The notes below the pieces were generated by a model that was not told the DNA's origin, did not search any database, and saw nothing but the letters and a program-made list of their open reading frames with translations. DNA of 64,000 bases from Atkinsonella hypoxylon (lineage: Eukaryota; Ascomycota; Sordariomycetes; Hypocreales; Clavicipitaceae): NCBI GenBank assembly GCA_000729835.1, contig JFHB01000097.1:1-64000 (forward strand), read 5' to 3'. This document shows positions 10,722 through 22,376 of the stretch, one piece after another. The first letter of the stretch is position 1. Each line of letters starts with the position of its first letter. The translations under genes and the position numbers were made by a program.

Positions 10722-13407
10722 GATTCCGTTATGTTTCGACAAAGTGCGCGGTAGCAACATAGACTAGCTATCTACAGAGCTTTCAAAATTATACTACCAA
10801 CGGTGAGATCTTCACTGCGCTATTTATGCCGACGATGAGGGAGATGAAAAATATAGCTTCTGCTTGGTAGCAGCATGATGCTCTCAGCAACCAGAACTGG
10901 CAGTTAACCTACCTATAAGCTCAAGGTCTATCTGGTACTAATTTGAAGCTATTTAACTTGACGATTGAAAGAAACTTCAGACACAGACCCTGGTAAGCTG
11001 TGTCTATATGCTCGCTTTTATGAAAAAAAAACCCACTACATATCCTAGTCCAGGCCCTATAGGACGTTATAGAATGCGGATAATGCCTTTGACACCGATG
11101 CCCTAGGGCCTTTGCAGGAAAAGTTTTTATGTCGTCTAATGATCCGATCCCAGTTGGACTTGCAGAGACAAATGCCTTTCATAAAGCGACAAACCCACAA
11201 GCAGGATGACTTACATCCCGTTTTCAAATGTCGAGGCTCATCTTTTCGGATTTATGGCACGGCGTTCAGTATACTATCTAGTCCCACAGCATTTTATACA
11301 AACATTTATCGCCCGGTACAGGGGTCTAACCGAGCATTTACTCGAGGCGTGCCCACGTCGCAATCTTTGCGGCAATTCCATCTCGGCAGACTATACTGAA
11401 AACGTCAAGACCTGTGACTGCCGAGCCGTAATAAGCCGACCCCAACCAGAAATTCGGGCGACTGCCCCTACACCCATGATTTCAAAAGAAGTGGATTCAG
11501 AGATAAGCGGCATTAACCCTAAGTTGATGGCTGGTACGGAAAGTCGCCGAGACTGTCGGAGCATTCACGCCGCATGTGACTCATATAAGAAACGCCCGCT
11601 CTTGCGTGTGGGCAAACGGAACGTGAAATATGGGTATGTGAATATACAGCCCGTCTGATAATGTTTTCTCCATTTAGCCGAAGGGTGTTATTTAGGTAGG
11701 ATTGAGCACGCTACGGAGCAGTCGACTGGTGAATTTGCCAATAGGGTGATTTACGCACGGCACGCTGAGCTTGTGTTGGCAAGATGGCATGTAACCCCCT
11801 GGGCCATGTATGTCAAAATTGCGTCAACTCCCAAGGTTAACACGAACACGGAGTGAGCACAAACACTTGATTCCATGGCAATCTTTTCTCGAGCGCATAA
11901 AGACATGACGGTTGCGGAACACAATTCTTTCCCACGATCTCTTGTGCCTGCCTCGAGCAATCTCTCTCCATACCAGCTTTCCTTCCAGCGAAGTCTTTCC
12001 ACGAACTCAAGTAGTGGTAGTGGTAGTAGGAACTCGTACGCCTCGTCACGGTCCTTCATCAGGCACAGTGTCGCAAAATGCTGCACCAGCTTCAACAGCC
12101 TCTTAATCCACTGCTTTCTCTGCGCCTATGATGCTGTGATTCGGCCGGCATGAGGGACTTGTATCAGGTTCTCTGCCGATGTAAAGAGTTGAGCCCGTTC
12201 CCAAGGGATGAACGCTCTCAGACGAAGCTCAGCTTTAATAACAACTCGGTGGCTCATAAGTGCCTAACTTTGGAGCACATGTATCGTATCGTACAGTATC
12301 TTCGTTAGGTTTGTTTCCGGGTCGTACAAGCTTGTCATCAGTCATGCCTTGGGATCTTGCCAGTTCTGCCATAGTGCCCGATTCTAGATGGACCATCGAG
12401 GATGATAGATATCCCGTTGGCATAGACACCAGACACCATTGGCACTCTCGGTGATAGCTCCTAGCAACATCTGCTAAATTTCCCAAAATCCTCTGGCACT
12501 TCTGTGGTAAATCAACTCCATTCAAGTAATCTGCATGCTGGAATCACACTTCGTGCCTGCCGGGCCAAACAGAAGGCAGCCAGACTTCACTAAGGAAACA
12601 GCACAAAGGCGCCATAATTTCCACACATGCTGCATTATCCCGACAAACCTACTACACAGATAATCAGCCCTCTTTCCAATATACCCATAGAGTAAACTGC
12701 CACCAAATTCATATAAACAGCCCAATTCACTTACAAACTTAAAATGCGTGTAGCCCTTTCTAAACAGGAAACGCAATCAAGCGCAGCGGATAAACTCGAA
12801 AGACCATGGTTCGGAATTTGATTGAGAATGGTGGGTCTCATGGCAATCACACGGCTGGGCAGTGATATTTGGTTTCGCTTCAAAAGCGCATAATGGAAGC
12901 CGGGACTTGTGGAACACGGCTGTCTTTTCAAAGACCAACAAAAGGACTGAGCCTACACGAATGTTGGAACTCTAAATTAAGCCAACTTTGGTGACATGCT
13001 AACGCTAACATTCACGCAGCGTGGGTGAACCGCCAAGAGAGGGCAACAGACTTTAACAGATACAGCACGGTGGCCTTAGACAATTGAAGAATGCTAAAAA
13101 TAAAAGATCAAAGGTAATTCATTGTCGACGTCGACCTTCTGATCAACAGTGGTCGGAACAATTTGCCGGTCTGGTTTGTGTCAATCGCGTATTGCCAGTA
13201 CCTGAGCAACGTCCCAGATACAAATTTAACTATTTGGTCTCGCACATGGTATTCTATGGTCATTGGAAAAGATGTTGGCTAAGATGTCGTAAGGAAAAAG
13301 AGGCAGTCAAGTCCAGTTAACGGCCACAATAAACGGCTCTGCGGAAACACAAGTCGCTCATGGTTCGTTTTTGAGTGTAAATCGCTCATTCTAGATTGTA
13401 TGTAGAT

Positions 13408-14970
13408 TTACCACATCTCGTCTGAACCTTTAACCATTTCGAGAGTGGGGGTCTTTGGCACCATTTTTCTCATTCTTTTCCGGTCCGCTTTCGTAACTAG
13501 AGACGGGGTGATAGGGATGACGGGAGTGAATGGTTGGTATGGAGAGTAAGGCACCGCGCCGGCCGTCATTGGTGTTCGGCCAGTTGTTGGCGAAAAAGGT
13601 CCTTGACGCTCAAAGACAGTCCTCTTGGTGGTCTGCGAAATGGCCGAGGGTGAGCTCAAAGCAGGCTCATAAGCTCTCAATGGAAGGTTACCACCGGTTC
13701 GCACCGCTGAGGGAGGGCTGGCTCTAGAGAATGTAGCACCAGGCTTTGGCGAAGAAGGCAGAGACGGAAACCCCGTGCCTGATTTTCGTGGTGAAGGTAG
13801 TCCCATAAGAGGCGTCTGTGAATGTTCCGAAGTGGCAGATACGGGATGAGCTTCTAAGCCTGCTTGAGATGCTTTCGAAGGACCCAACTGCTTGTTGATA
13901 CGCTCATCGATGCTCTGGATGCTCTCGGGTGACATAGTCGGGGTTGGGGGAGTGCCACTGCTCCCAACCTGGGCGCCAAACGGAGTCTGATCAGTTGGAA
14001 CCGGTGGCGGAGGTGGGGGAGCATATTTTCTAGGAGGAATTGCACTCATTTCTTGTGCTTCGTGCCTAGGAAAAGTTCCCGACTGTGGGGTCATGATGGG
14101 CGCGGAAATGTTCATCCCTTTTATTTGCTTCTTACGTGGTGAGCGAAGCGACGCGAAGAAGGACGACGTTCTGGATTGAGTCTTGTCCTCGTGTGCAACA
14201 CTCAGGTTGAGGTTGGCTGGCTTTGATCTATCCTTTTTAAGAGATATGACCGACTTATTTGAGCTCGAGGTGCGCTGGCTGGGCCCGGGAATGACTGGCG
14301 TGTCTAATATGATCCCACGATGCTTTGCCTCCTCTTGCTCCATGACATGCTTGTACATCTCCTCTAACTGTGATTGAGCCATCTCTCTATCTGCAGTCAC
14401 AACTGATTGATCAACTAACGGGTCAACTCCTGGAACGTTGCAAGTCGAAGTTGGCGAAGGGTGAATATAGGGGGCGTGAGGAGGGAGCGGCTGCTCGTTG
14501 AACTTAGTTCTTAGCGGTGAAGGATATGAGAAATTTGGAACTGATTCTCTTGGTGGGTCGACGACTAGAAAGGGATTGTAACCGTCTATGGGCGAGTCGT
14601 TGCTGAACAGCCCCTTGGGAGCTTGGAAAGCGATATCGTCGTTTCCCAGCTGGATATGTTCTCGCCTCTTGTTTGCGAGCGAAAGCAGAATGATGGCGAC
14701 TAGCACCAAGGAAACGCCGTAAGCCGCAACAATACTGCCGATCTGAGCTGGCAGATATTTTGTGTCTCTCAGAGCATCGGCTGAGAATGCTGGACCGTCA
14801 TGCGGGCTCAATGCAGAACTCCAATGTATACCAATAGGATTGTTGTTCCGTTTGTTTCTGTCAAAATGGGGATCTGGGCCAGTCGGGCCTGAATAAACAA
14901 GTGATGAAAAGAGCTCAAGGGTCAGGAATGTCAGTGAGAAGAATATTTGAGAGTGCCTTGGTGGCATCAT
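13408..14970 (-). CDS. Single-pass membrane protein with long proline/serine-rich tail, function unknown
   Basis: Single exon, 520 aa. An N-terminal hydrophobic stretch (about residues 8-27) looks like a signal peptide. A short luminal part follows, then one transmembrane helix (IGSIVAAYGVSLVLVAIILL, about residues 77-96) with the basic stop-transfer KRREH. The remaining 420 residues are low-complexity, rich in Pro and Ser, with a polyproline run (APPPPPPPVP) and a basic C-terminal motif (KADRKRMRKMVPKTPTLEM). The topology suggests a plasma-membrane or endomembrane protein with a cytosolic scaffold-like tail. I recognise no catalytic domain. The start codon is followed by a second Met and directly by the signal sequence, which supports this start. 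Confidence 0.75.
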   Translation of the reverse strand: MMPPRHSQIFFSLTFLTLELFSSLVYSGPTGPDPHFDRNKRNNNPIGIHWSSALSPHDGPAFSADALRDTKYLPAQIGSIVAAYGVSLVLVAIILLSLANKRREHIQLGNDDIAFQAPKGLFSNDSPIDGYNPFLVVDPPRESVPNFSYPSPLRTKFNEQPLPPHAPYIHPSPTSTCNVPGVDPLVDQSVVTADREMAQSQLEEMYKHVMEQEEAKHRGIILDTPVIPGPSQRTSSSNKSVISLKKDRSKPANLNLSVAHEDKTQSRTSSFFASLRSPRKKQIKGMNISAPIMTPQSGTFPRHEAQEMSAIPPRKYAPPPPPPVPTDQTPFGAQVGSSGTPPTPTMSPESIQSIDERINKQLGPSKASQAGLEAHPVSATSEHSQTPLMGLPSPRKSGTGFPSLPSSPKPGATFSRASPPSAVRTGGNLPLRAYEPALSSPSAISQTTKRTVFERQGPFSPTTGRTPMTAGAVPYSPYQPFTPVIPITPSLVTKADRKRMRKMVPKTPTLEMVKGSDEMW

Positions 14971-16135
14971 GGAGGAGAAGGTGAGCCCTTTATGGCGGTG
15001 ACCGCTAGGTGATATGACCTCCTAGAGGTTGTCGACGAAACATGGTCTGAAGGAAAAGTGACAAGGACGGGGAGTGGGTGTGAGAGAATAGGCATCGTTC
15101 CGGTATATACCATTCAAGCGACTGCTGAAGTTCGGCGGTGTATCGAGGGTTAGCGCTGCCAGGCGAAAAGGCGCGCAGGTTTGCCGATCTGGGTGGTGCA
15201 GCAGCCATGTCCCGGCTGTGGTGCGACTTGTACCTGGCCATCCAGAATGGCTGCTGGACGCAAAAGCTGTTCTGCTGATGGGACGTGCTGGATAGTGCAG
15301 AGTGGTACGGGAGGCTTGAGCAACTTGATGTGCTCTGGTTGGATGTGAGGTCGTGATGACCAGGATGCTAAGCGCCGAGCTCGAGGTGATGAGCAGCTGG
15401 AGTGCATGATTGGCTGAAATGACATCGAGAGGGGAGAGAGGGGAGGCAAATCCAGCCCCCGCTTTTTATAATATCACACGTGAGTGGCAGGATCGAAGTA
15501 TTCAATATTCGTAGGAATACGGGAAAGAGGAAGTTGTACGGAGTACATGCCGTTGGCGAGGAGAACGAGACTCAGTATTATCATGGCCAAACTACGGAAT
15601 ATCTAAAATAGACAACTGATTGATGATTTGGTTAGGTCAATGCATACTCTCGAAGTGAGCCACGAATGGATGAGGACCGAGCAAAAACGGGTCTGGTTGT
15701 AACTAATTACAACGAAGACACGGTGGTTTGCGAGCTAGACAGCAACCCACGATCTGACAAAGCCCATCACAAACATCCCGCTAGAATTGATGTTTATAGA
15801 TTGCAAAAAGGTCAATTGACATCTTGTATAATCCTGTAGGCTGTAGTTACCATCATCTTGGACCGCTGCTATCTGGAGCCCGTCTTTAAGCATATGGCCT
15901 AGTTCTATGAAGCGCATCACATGACCACGCGGTTGAAAGGCGTCGTGTCGAACGACAAATGCCACTTACTCACACATATCACCGAACAAGTAAAGCAGTG
16001 CGAGAGCAACTTCTGTTTGTCGACGTCCGTCGAATTTCTGCTTCTAATCAATTTGCTGAGCCACAGTCCTGCCTCGATTGTGCCAATGCGCGTCTGCCCA
16101 TACTCGCGTTCTTACTAACGCGTCAACGTGCTACG
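14971..16135. promoter_or_regulatory. Divergent intergenic region between the membrane-protein and Srs2 genes
   Basis: About 1.16 kb shared upstream region of two divergently transcribed genes. Short open frames here overlap each other and show no recognisable domain. The helicase frame runs open upstream to 15959, but the sequence before 16136 does not look like the family N-terminus, so I treat it as leader. Confidence 0.55.
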
Positions 16136-19108
16136 ATGGCCGCTGCAGACCCAAATCCCATTCTACAGTCATTAAACAGGGCGCAACGTCGCGCTGTGAC
16201 ATCTACTGCGCCCACAGTAGCCATCTTGGCTGGCCCAGGAAGTGGTAAGACACATACGCTGACGTCTCGTGTCGTATGGCTGATCCAACAAGCGGGTTAT
16301 CAGCCCGCTGATGTGATTGTCGCGACCTTCACAGTCAAGGCGGCCAGGGAGATGAAGGAGCGCATTGGCAAACAACTAGGCGAAGCATATGAAAAAAAAA
16401 TTGTCTTGGGGACCTTCCACTCCATAGCCCGTAGATACCTTGCGACCTACGGCAAACGAATTGGGCTAGATCCGAGATTTGCGATTGCAGATGACGCAGA
16501 TTCTCGTGCAATTATCCAGAGAATCATTAAACGTCTCGGCTTACAGATCGAGCCATCACATGCAAAGGCCTGGATCAGCAAGAAAAAGTCTACAGGAATG
16601 ACGCCAGTGCCGAAACACGGGAAGCGACAGGACCACCCATCACTCAACGTCTGCTACAAGGAGTACCAAGAACATCTCTCCCGAGCTAATCTGCTGGACT
16701 ATGACGATTTGTTGGTTCGATGCGTTGAACTCCTAAAAGGCCACCCTTCGTGTGTTTCCAACGTGCAGGCCGTGTTGATAGACGAATATCAGGACACCAA
16801 TGGCATCCAATATGACCTGATGAAGCTCTTTGCCCAGGCACGACAAAGGATTACAATTGTGGGAGATCCTGATCAGAGCATTTACGGCTGGCGATCCGCA
16901 GAAATCAAGAACCTTTATCGGCTCCTTCGAGACTATCCAGATACAGACGAAATATCCCTCGAAGAGAATTATCGCTCATCTCAACTTATACTCGATTCAT
17001 CATTGCAGGTTATCCAACAAGATGCTAAACGATACAAAAAGGTTCTTTTGCCGGTCCATACTAAGGGTACAAAGCCGGTTTTGAGAAAACTAAGGAGTTC
17101 ATCGACGGAGGGAGAATGGATCGTGTCCGAAGTAAGGAGAGTAACGTCCATGTTTGGAGGCGCACTAAAGAATGAGGATGTGGCGATTCTTCTACGGTCA
17201 GCATCATTATCTCGGCACATAGAATCAGCTTTGGGGAAGGCGGGCATCTCATATCGTATGATTGGCGGACATAAGTTCTACGAACGCAGAGAAATTAAAA
17301 TCCTGCTTGACTATCTACGAGTGGTATATCAGCCGGACAATAACGATGCCGTTGCGAGAATAATCAATATACCGAGGCGAGGCATTGGGGAAGCAACAAT
17401 CAAGTCACTTCTTGAGGAAGCAGAGGAATCAAAACTTAGCCTATGGACTCTACTGTGGAGGCATTGTCGTGGTGGCCGGCAAGCCACAACGAAAATTCGT
17501 CCGAACATGGAGCAGAAACTCAACACAGAACTGCTGAAGATCATCTCGACGTTGCATGAGAAAACAAAGCAGATTGGAGATGAAGGCTTGCTGTTCACAT
17601 TGGTAGATTTGATTGAACAACTTGTAAACCAGCTGAACTTCAAAATGTATCTGCAGACGGAACACCAGGAAGATCACGAGCAACGCTGGGCTAATGTGCA
17701 AGAACTTTTCAATTTGGCTGGAGATTTTATGCGTGACTTTGGCAAAGCTGACGAGGATGAGCTGCCGGAAATCGATAATGTCGAACAGACAAAAGAGGAC
17801 GATATGCTTGGTAGGTTTTTAGCAAACGTGGCTCTAGCTTCGGACGTACAATCGGACGACAAGCTGCAGGACAAAACATCTCAAGTTACAATATCAACTA
17901 TTCATGCAGCCAAAGGTTTGGAGTGGCCAGTTGTATTCATACCTTCTGTTTATGCAGGCTCGATACCACACTCCCGGTCAGATGACCTGGATGAGGAGAG
18001 ACGATTGCTCTATGTGGCGATGACCCGCGCCAAGGCGCTGCTATATCTCAGTTGCCCGATGTATGGGTCTCAAGGGTTCAGCAACAAGGTTGAGCTTTCG
18101 CCATTTATAACTTCTTTTGAAGCATCATTCGATCAGAAGGGGCCGTCTTTTGACCGCGCAGTTGTCGAGAGCTTAGGAAAGATTCTAAGCGTGACCGTCC
18201 CATCCGAGAAGACGATATTCGACCAGCTCCCTCCAATGTTTTGTCTTGAAGATGACCAGTTCCCGCTTGATCCATTCAGTTGGAAGGAGGCTGATCCGCT
18301 TGATCCTGAAGAGGACGGACATCATGCCAGACCACCGAAGAGGCAAAAGACCAAGTACACTTTAGGGCCTACCAACGTCTCGGAAGGGGGACAATGGAAG
18401 CCGGACTATGCAATTACCATGAATCAGAGCGATGGCTTTACTATGTCATCACTGCCTGGGTTTGTCACTGCAGGAGCTCATCAGACGGCGCTTGCGGTGT
18501 CGGGAGTAAAGGCCATGTCAACATCCTGTACCAAGAAGACGGAATCTAAACGAAGAACAGCGGTAACCACCAAAAGGCGACCAGATCAGCGAAGTCTTTT
18601 GGGATTTATAGCAGCAGAGCCTAAGATCCTAGCTACAACAATGGAAGGTAAACCCAAGCCATTAGACTGCTCCATGGCACGGTATCAGCCTGCTACGTGG
18701 GAGGCAGCTCGTAATACGACACTGCAACCCGACGTGAGTACCGAACCCAAGCCAGCGATTGACCCCCAATTCACGAAACACAAAATCGGGGGACCAAAGC
18801 CGATGTCACGAATCGGTGTTGGCAGATCAGTTGTGGACGAACCAACAAACAAACAATATGCCTGCTTTTCGAGCTCTCCAACGAGGGAGATGTCCACTGA
18901 GCAGTCAGACAACTTACCGCCGGCCACAGAAGGTGTGTCTCACGTAGCAGCCACAAGTTTCCATTCTACGACCTTTGCGGCAGTAAAGCCTATCAGGGGT
19001 GTAAGGCGGCCAGTTGGTCTGGGCCCACCCCCATCAATGGATCGGCTACGGAAGCCATTCAAGCCTCTGACGATCAATCGTCCGCAGGGTCAAATACGAA
19101 AGCCATGA
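16136..19108 (+). CDS. srs2: Srs2-type UvrD/PcrA family DNA helicase
   Basis: Superfamily 1A 3'-5' DNA helicase related to yeast Srs2, which strips Rad51 from single-stranded DNA and limits unwanted recombination in the nucleus. Single exon, 990 aa from ATG 16136. Motifs in order: Q motif (LNRAQRRAV, 13-21), Walker A (AGPGSGKT, 32-39), Walker B (DEYQD, from 216), motif III (GDPDQSIYGWR, from 243), motif V region (TISTIHAAKGLEW) and motif VI (VAMTRAK, from 627). The tail beyond about 690 is poorly conserved and disordered. It carries QRSLLGFI at 818-825, close to a PCNA-binding PIP box. The in-frame extension upstream to 15959 lacks family features, so I chose the Met just before the Q motif. 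The tail and overall order fit Srs2 better than mitochondrial or bacterial relatives. Confidence 0.9.
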   Translation: MAAADPNPILQSLNRAQRRAVTSTAPTVAILAGPGSGKTHTLTSRVVWLIQQAGYQPADVIVATFTVKAAREMKERIGKQLGEAYEKKIVLGTFHSIARRYLATYGKRIGLDPRFAIADDADSRAIIQRIIKRLGLQIEPSHAKAWISKKKSTGMTPVPKHGKRQDHPSLNVCYKEYQEHLSRANLLDYDDLLVRCVELLKGHPSCVSNVQAVLIDEYQDTNGIQYDLMKLFAQARQRITIVGDPDQSIYGWRSAEIKNLYRLLRDYPDTDEISLEENYRSSQLILDSSLQVIQQDAKRYKKVLLPVHTKGTKPVLRKLRSSSTEGEWIVSEVRRVTSMFGGALKNEDVAILLRSASLSRHIESALGKAGISYRMIGGHKFYERREIKILLDYLRVVYQPDNNDAVARIINIPRRGIGEATIKSLLEEAEESKLSLWTLLWRHCRGGRQATTKIRPNMEQKLNTELLKIISTLHEKTKQIGDEGLLFTLVDLIEQLVNQLNFKMYLQTEHQEDHEQRWANVQELFNLAGDFMRDFGKADEDELPEIDNVEQTKEDDMLGRFLANVALASDVQSDDKLQDKTSQVTISTIHAAKGLEWPVVFIPSVYAGSIPHSRSDDLDEERRLLYVAMTRAKALLYLSCPMYGSQGFSNKVELSPFITSFEASFDQKGPSFDRAVVESLGKILSVTVPSEKTIFDQLPPMFCLEDDQFPLDPFSWKEADPLDPEEDGHHARPPKRQKTKYTLGPTNVSEGGQWKPDYAITMNQSDGFTMSSLPGFVTAGAHQTALAVSGVKAMSTSCTKKTESKRRTAVTTKRRPDQRSLLGFIAAEPKILATTMEGKPKPLDCSMARYQPATWEAARNTTLQPDVSTEPKPAIDPQFTKHKIGGPKPMSRIGVGRSVVDEPTNKQYACFSSSPTREMSTEQSDNLPPATEGVSHVAATSFHSTTFAAVKPIRGVRRPVGLGPPPSMDRLRKPFKPLTINRPQGQIRKP

Positions 19109-20467
19109 ACTTGGAGTACGCTCGGAAGACAGCAAGTGGGCAGCTCGGAAGAGATCGGATCATCTTGTGGGACGAAGCAACTCGAGGGGCAAGCTTGTTA
19201 GTGTTAGTGTCATGAAGCAACCATGAGTGTCCCCGTCTAGATGCAAAAGGGGGGTTTCCGTAACTGGTAAAGCCACCTTTGCACCGATGCGTTTCGTGGG
19301 AGTTTTCTCCGTGTAAAGTTCCAGGAGACATGTACATGATGGAAATATATTCATAAAGAAATCTCATGGTCATATAGCTTGTGGAATCACGAGTACCATC
19401 AACATCACCAAGGCCTTATTTCAACCAGTCTACTAGATCAAGCAACCCCGTACTCATCCCTTACCTCATCACAACCAATTTCACACAAAGTCAGATCAAA
19501 CAACAATAATGACACATGATTTCCGCTCTCACCGCCCATAGTATCGCCCTCATAGCCCGGAATACCGTCTCTCGTCTCTGTGCTGCAGTGTACTCTTACC
19601 GCTGCTGTAAATACCCCCACCCCCGGCGGCTTAGAACTAGCTCGCCGTGGGCCTGGCGAGACCTTTAACACCTAGCTTGATGCATGGCCATCCACGGAGT
19701 AGGTATCAGCTGCTTGGTCGATGATTATTTTGCATACAATTCCTTCCTGGTGTTCTGGGACTTGGAAGAAGAGGGGGAATAGGGCTTAGGTGCCCTCGTT
19801 GGATTAAGGGTGTGCGTACACAGCGCTGCTCGGGATGGCCACAGGAAGAATGGGATATAGAGTGTAAAGCTTTCGCCAATTTTGCTTTTCATTGTGCTCT
19901 AGAGGCCCATGGTGCCTGGTTTATGAGTGATGGTTGGTGTGAGCAGCGTTGCAAGTAGATTTTTATAATCTCACAAAGCGTCACGACATCTCATCATTCA
20001 CTCCCTTTGATGTGTATATATATACCTACCTACCTGGTAACTTTGACACACATGGAAGTTTCTTCTTGGCAAGGATTGATGCATTGATGTATTTCCCACG
20101 GATTCGGAAGGAACCTTAATCTCGGAAGCTGGTGTAGCTTCCGCAAACGAACAAGGACCCTGAGTTTGCTGAGCTGCTGGCTCCACTCACTAGTCCGGGT
20201 TTATAGTGGCAATACGGTCCATGTACGGAATACTGTAACTACCAACCTACTCCGTAGAACCCCTCCAATCTGCAGCTTAGCTTTCGACCAGCTTCTGCCT
20301 ACTGCCACCAACGCCACGTCTCTCACTAGCTTCTTCCATAAAATAAAATAAAAACACCGCAAGCTCCGTCTCGTCACCATCTATATCCCCCTATACCCAC
20401 CCCCTTGACAAGTCTCCCCATCAGCTTGCCATCCGTCTCTTCGAAAATTCCTCCTTCTCCTCCGAAA
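19109..20467. other. Intergenic region, Srs2 3' end and RING-gene promoter
   Basis: No gene recognised. It contains a TATATATATA stretch followed by CCTACCTACCT near 20015-20036. A pyrimidine-rich tract of about 100 bases (20360-20467) leads up to the RING-gene start codon, as is common in fungal promoters. Confidence 0.55.
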
Positions 20468-21182
20468 ATGGCTTCACAATACGAAGGTAGGCAAGCACAT
20501 TCCCGCCTACCCGCATCGCCACATCTCAAACCCCTCAAAAATATGAAACCCAAGAAAACAAGGATGGAAACAAGTTTCGCAGCAGCAAAAATGTAGCCTG
20601 ACCTGCCTAACAGTAGAGCACAATGTGCAACTCGCAACCCCCGCCCCTTCAACCCGTCGCATCAACATGGCCTCCTTCTTCTCACTCCTCGACCGCGTCT
20701 CCTCCGACACCGCTACGCCGCACAACAACCCGAACGCGACGCCCACGCTCCCGGACGTCGCCAACGTCTTCCGCCTCCTTCAGGACCAGATGCAAACTCT
20801 TGCTGCTACGGCACCGACTGCTGAGAACCGCTCTTTTCTCATGGATTTGGTTTCCCTGCTGGACGAGGATATCAATGATCCGCCGTCGCAGCTAGAAGGG
20901 GTTAGCCAGGAGTTTCTAGACACGCTTGATAGGGTGGATCGTAAGAAATTGGCCAAGGAAGATGACTGTGCGATTTGCAAGATTCCGTACTTGGAAGACC
21001 AGTATTGCTTGGTGGTCGAGTTGCCGTGTAAGGGGAGGCATCGGTTTGACCTAGAGTGCGTGGGGCCGTGGTTGAGGAGCAAGGGGACGTGTCCTATGTG
21101 TAGAGAGGGCATGGGGAAAAAGAAGGTTGTTGCGCCTGTTCAGGATGATGATGATGATGATATGGATATGATGTATGCTTGA
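20468..21182 (+). CDS. Small RING-finger protein, probable E3 ubiquitin ligase
   Basis: Two exons: a 19-nt first exon (20468-20486) and 20614-21182, spliced G|GTAGGC...CTAACAG, giving MASQYEVEHNVQLATPAP and 195 aa in total. The start on the tiny exon is preferred over the internal Met (MASFFSLLDR) because the splice signals are good and the join keeps frame. The RING is near residues 117-170: CAIC ... LPCKGRHRFDLEC ... CPMC, a RING-H2-like arrangement. The C-terminus is an acidic run of Asp and Met. RING proteins of this shape transfer ubiquitin from an E2; the substrate is unknown. The gene converges with its downstream neighbour, leaving 265 bp between stop codons. Confidence 0.82.
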
Positions 21183-21447
21183 AGGCTTGGGAGAGGGAGG
21201 GGGGGTTGTCTTTGCGGTTCTTGTTCCTTGCTCTTCTGATTCAAACCTAGCATGACAATACTGGCGTACGGAGAGTGTGGGAGTGATGGATGTTTTCTTT
21301 AGAGCGAAGGCGCATGTCGATTGATGATGGGAATGTGGCGTTTCAAGGCAAGGCGTCTGCAGTCACTAGTAGGAATTACACGAAGCAACAACAATTCATG
21401 AAGAGAATATCGTCATTACGATGCCTCGCTAATACTAAATGACCCCG

Positions 21448-22376
21448 TCAACCAGTAATCTCTTTCATTTTCTCCACTGCCTTCTGCGCCTTCTCTTTAG
21501 CAGCACCACTACCCGCGCCTGCGCCCAATACTCCAATCCTCTCCCGCCAAAAGTTCCAGCGCTCGGTTGACAAGCCAGACTGTTCGCTCTTGAACAGGCT
21601 TCCCGGCTTCAAGGCGCGCGTCTCCATGGCATCTAGCTTCTGCACTTCCCTGCCCTGCTTATACAGCTCCTTGCCAGCATGCATGATCCACTCGTAGGCC
21701 GTGGCGATCCTCGTGTCTTTAGCATTCGGTCTATCCTCGGGCGTCTCTTCCAGGCCAGAGCGCAGTTCCCAGATGGCGAAGTTGTGCCAATCTTGGAGGG
21801 AAAGGCCGTATAGTCGAGCGGCGAAGGAGTTGAGGGAAATCCATTCTTGAATGGAAGAGTTGTCTTTGTCTGAGCCATCAAAGTCGGGTGATACTGTTTT
21901 GCAACGTCAGTGTCAGTAGCAACAAGAGAGTTTTGAAACTCGTAGAACTTGGCGAGCAGCAGCGCAATGCAGACGAATAAGCTGCGGTCGTACTCACGAT
22001 TCCATGCGTCTCTCATGACAGGCCCCAACATGGGGAGTTCAGTCCATACTCTCGTCTTCTGCCCCCACATCTCAACCTCGTCATCTCTCTTGGTCTTAAG
22101 CTTGGCGATCGTCAGGGCGAGCAGCCGCTGGCGCTCATCATCAGCGGGTATTTTCTTGGCGACGCCGACAATGATGGTCCAGAAGCTCCAGAGCCAGTCC
22201 TCTGCGTCGGATGTGCCAGCAGGGTAGAGACTGTCGATTTCGCCGGCGGTGGTCACGGCAGAGGGCTCGGTGGGAGGCAGCTTGTTGATGGCGTTGGAGA
22301 GGACCGAGATGATTTGGGGCTCGTGCTTGGAACTGGAGTCTTTGGAGAGGGAGCTTATGTCGATGGGGGAAGGCAT
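21448..22376 (-). CDS. DUF3632-like fungal protein
   Basis: Two exons, 22376-21998 and 21893-21448, joined across a 104-nt GTGAGT...CAG intron; 274 aa. The splice is supported because it replaces a frame of low quality with a well-behaved sequence (SSIQEWISLNSFAARLYGL, then WHNFAIWELRSGLEE). The aromatic-rich helical pattern, with the W-rich segment DWLWSFWTIIVGVAKKIP and the LNSFAARL region, matches my memory of the DUF3632 family of filamentous fungi, which has no established function. There is no signal peptide or membrane segment, so it is probably cytosolic. It shares a 576-bp divergent promoter with the kynurenine formamidase gene. Confidence 0.78.

Larger units (their letters stand above)
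7815..13407. other. 5.6-kb stretch without a recognisable gene
   Basis: The first part is the SREBP upstream region (7815 to about 8.3 kb). It then holds a tandem 10-mer (8243-8278), several CCTAGGTA palindrome clusters (8451-8473, 8943-8964, 9168-9181, 9446-9462) and two hairpins (10174-10195, 10683-10721). From about 9.4 to 13.4 kb the sequence is moderately AT-rich. Open frames reach 150 codons (11206-11658 plus strand), but I recognise no domain and see no splice-supported extension. It may be decayed mobile DNA or hold non-coding transcripts. Confidence 0.55.

Noticed and set aside
11206..11658. 150-codon plus-strand frame
   Set aside because: No recognisable motif and located in AT-rich, possibly decayed DNA; kept only as part of the gene-empty block finding.
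15959..16135. N-terminal extension of Srs2 by 59 residues
   Set aside because: In frame, but the sequence does not resemble the family start and the Met at 16136 lies at the usual distance before the Q motif.
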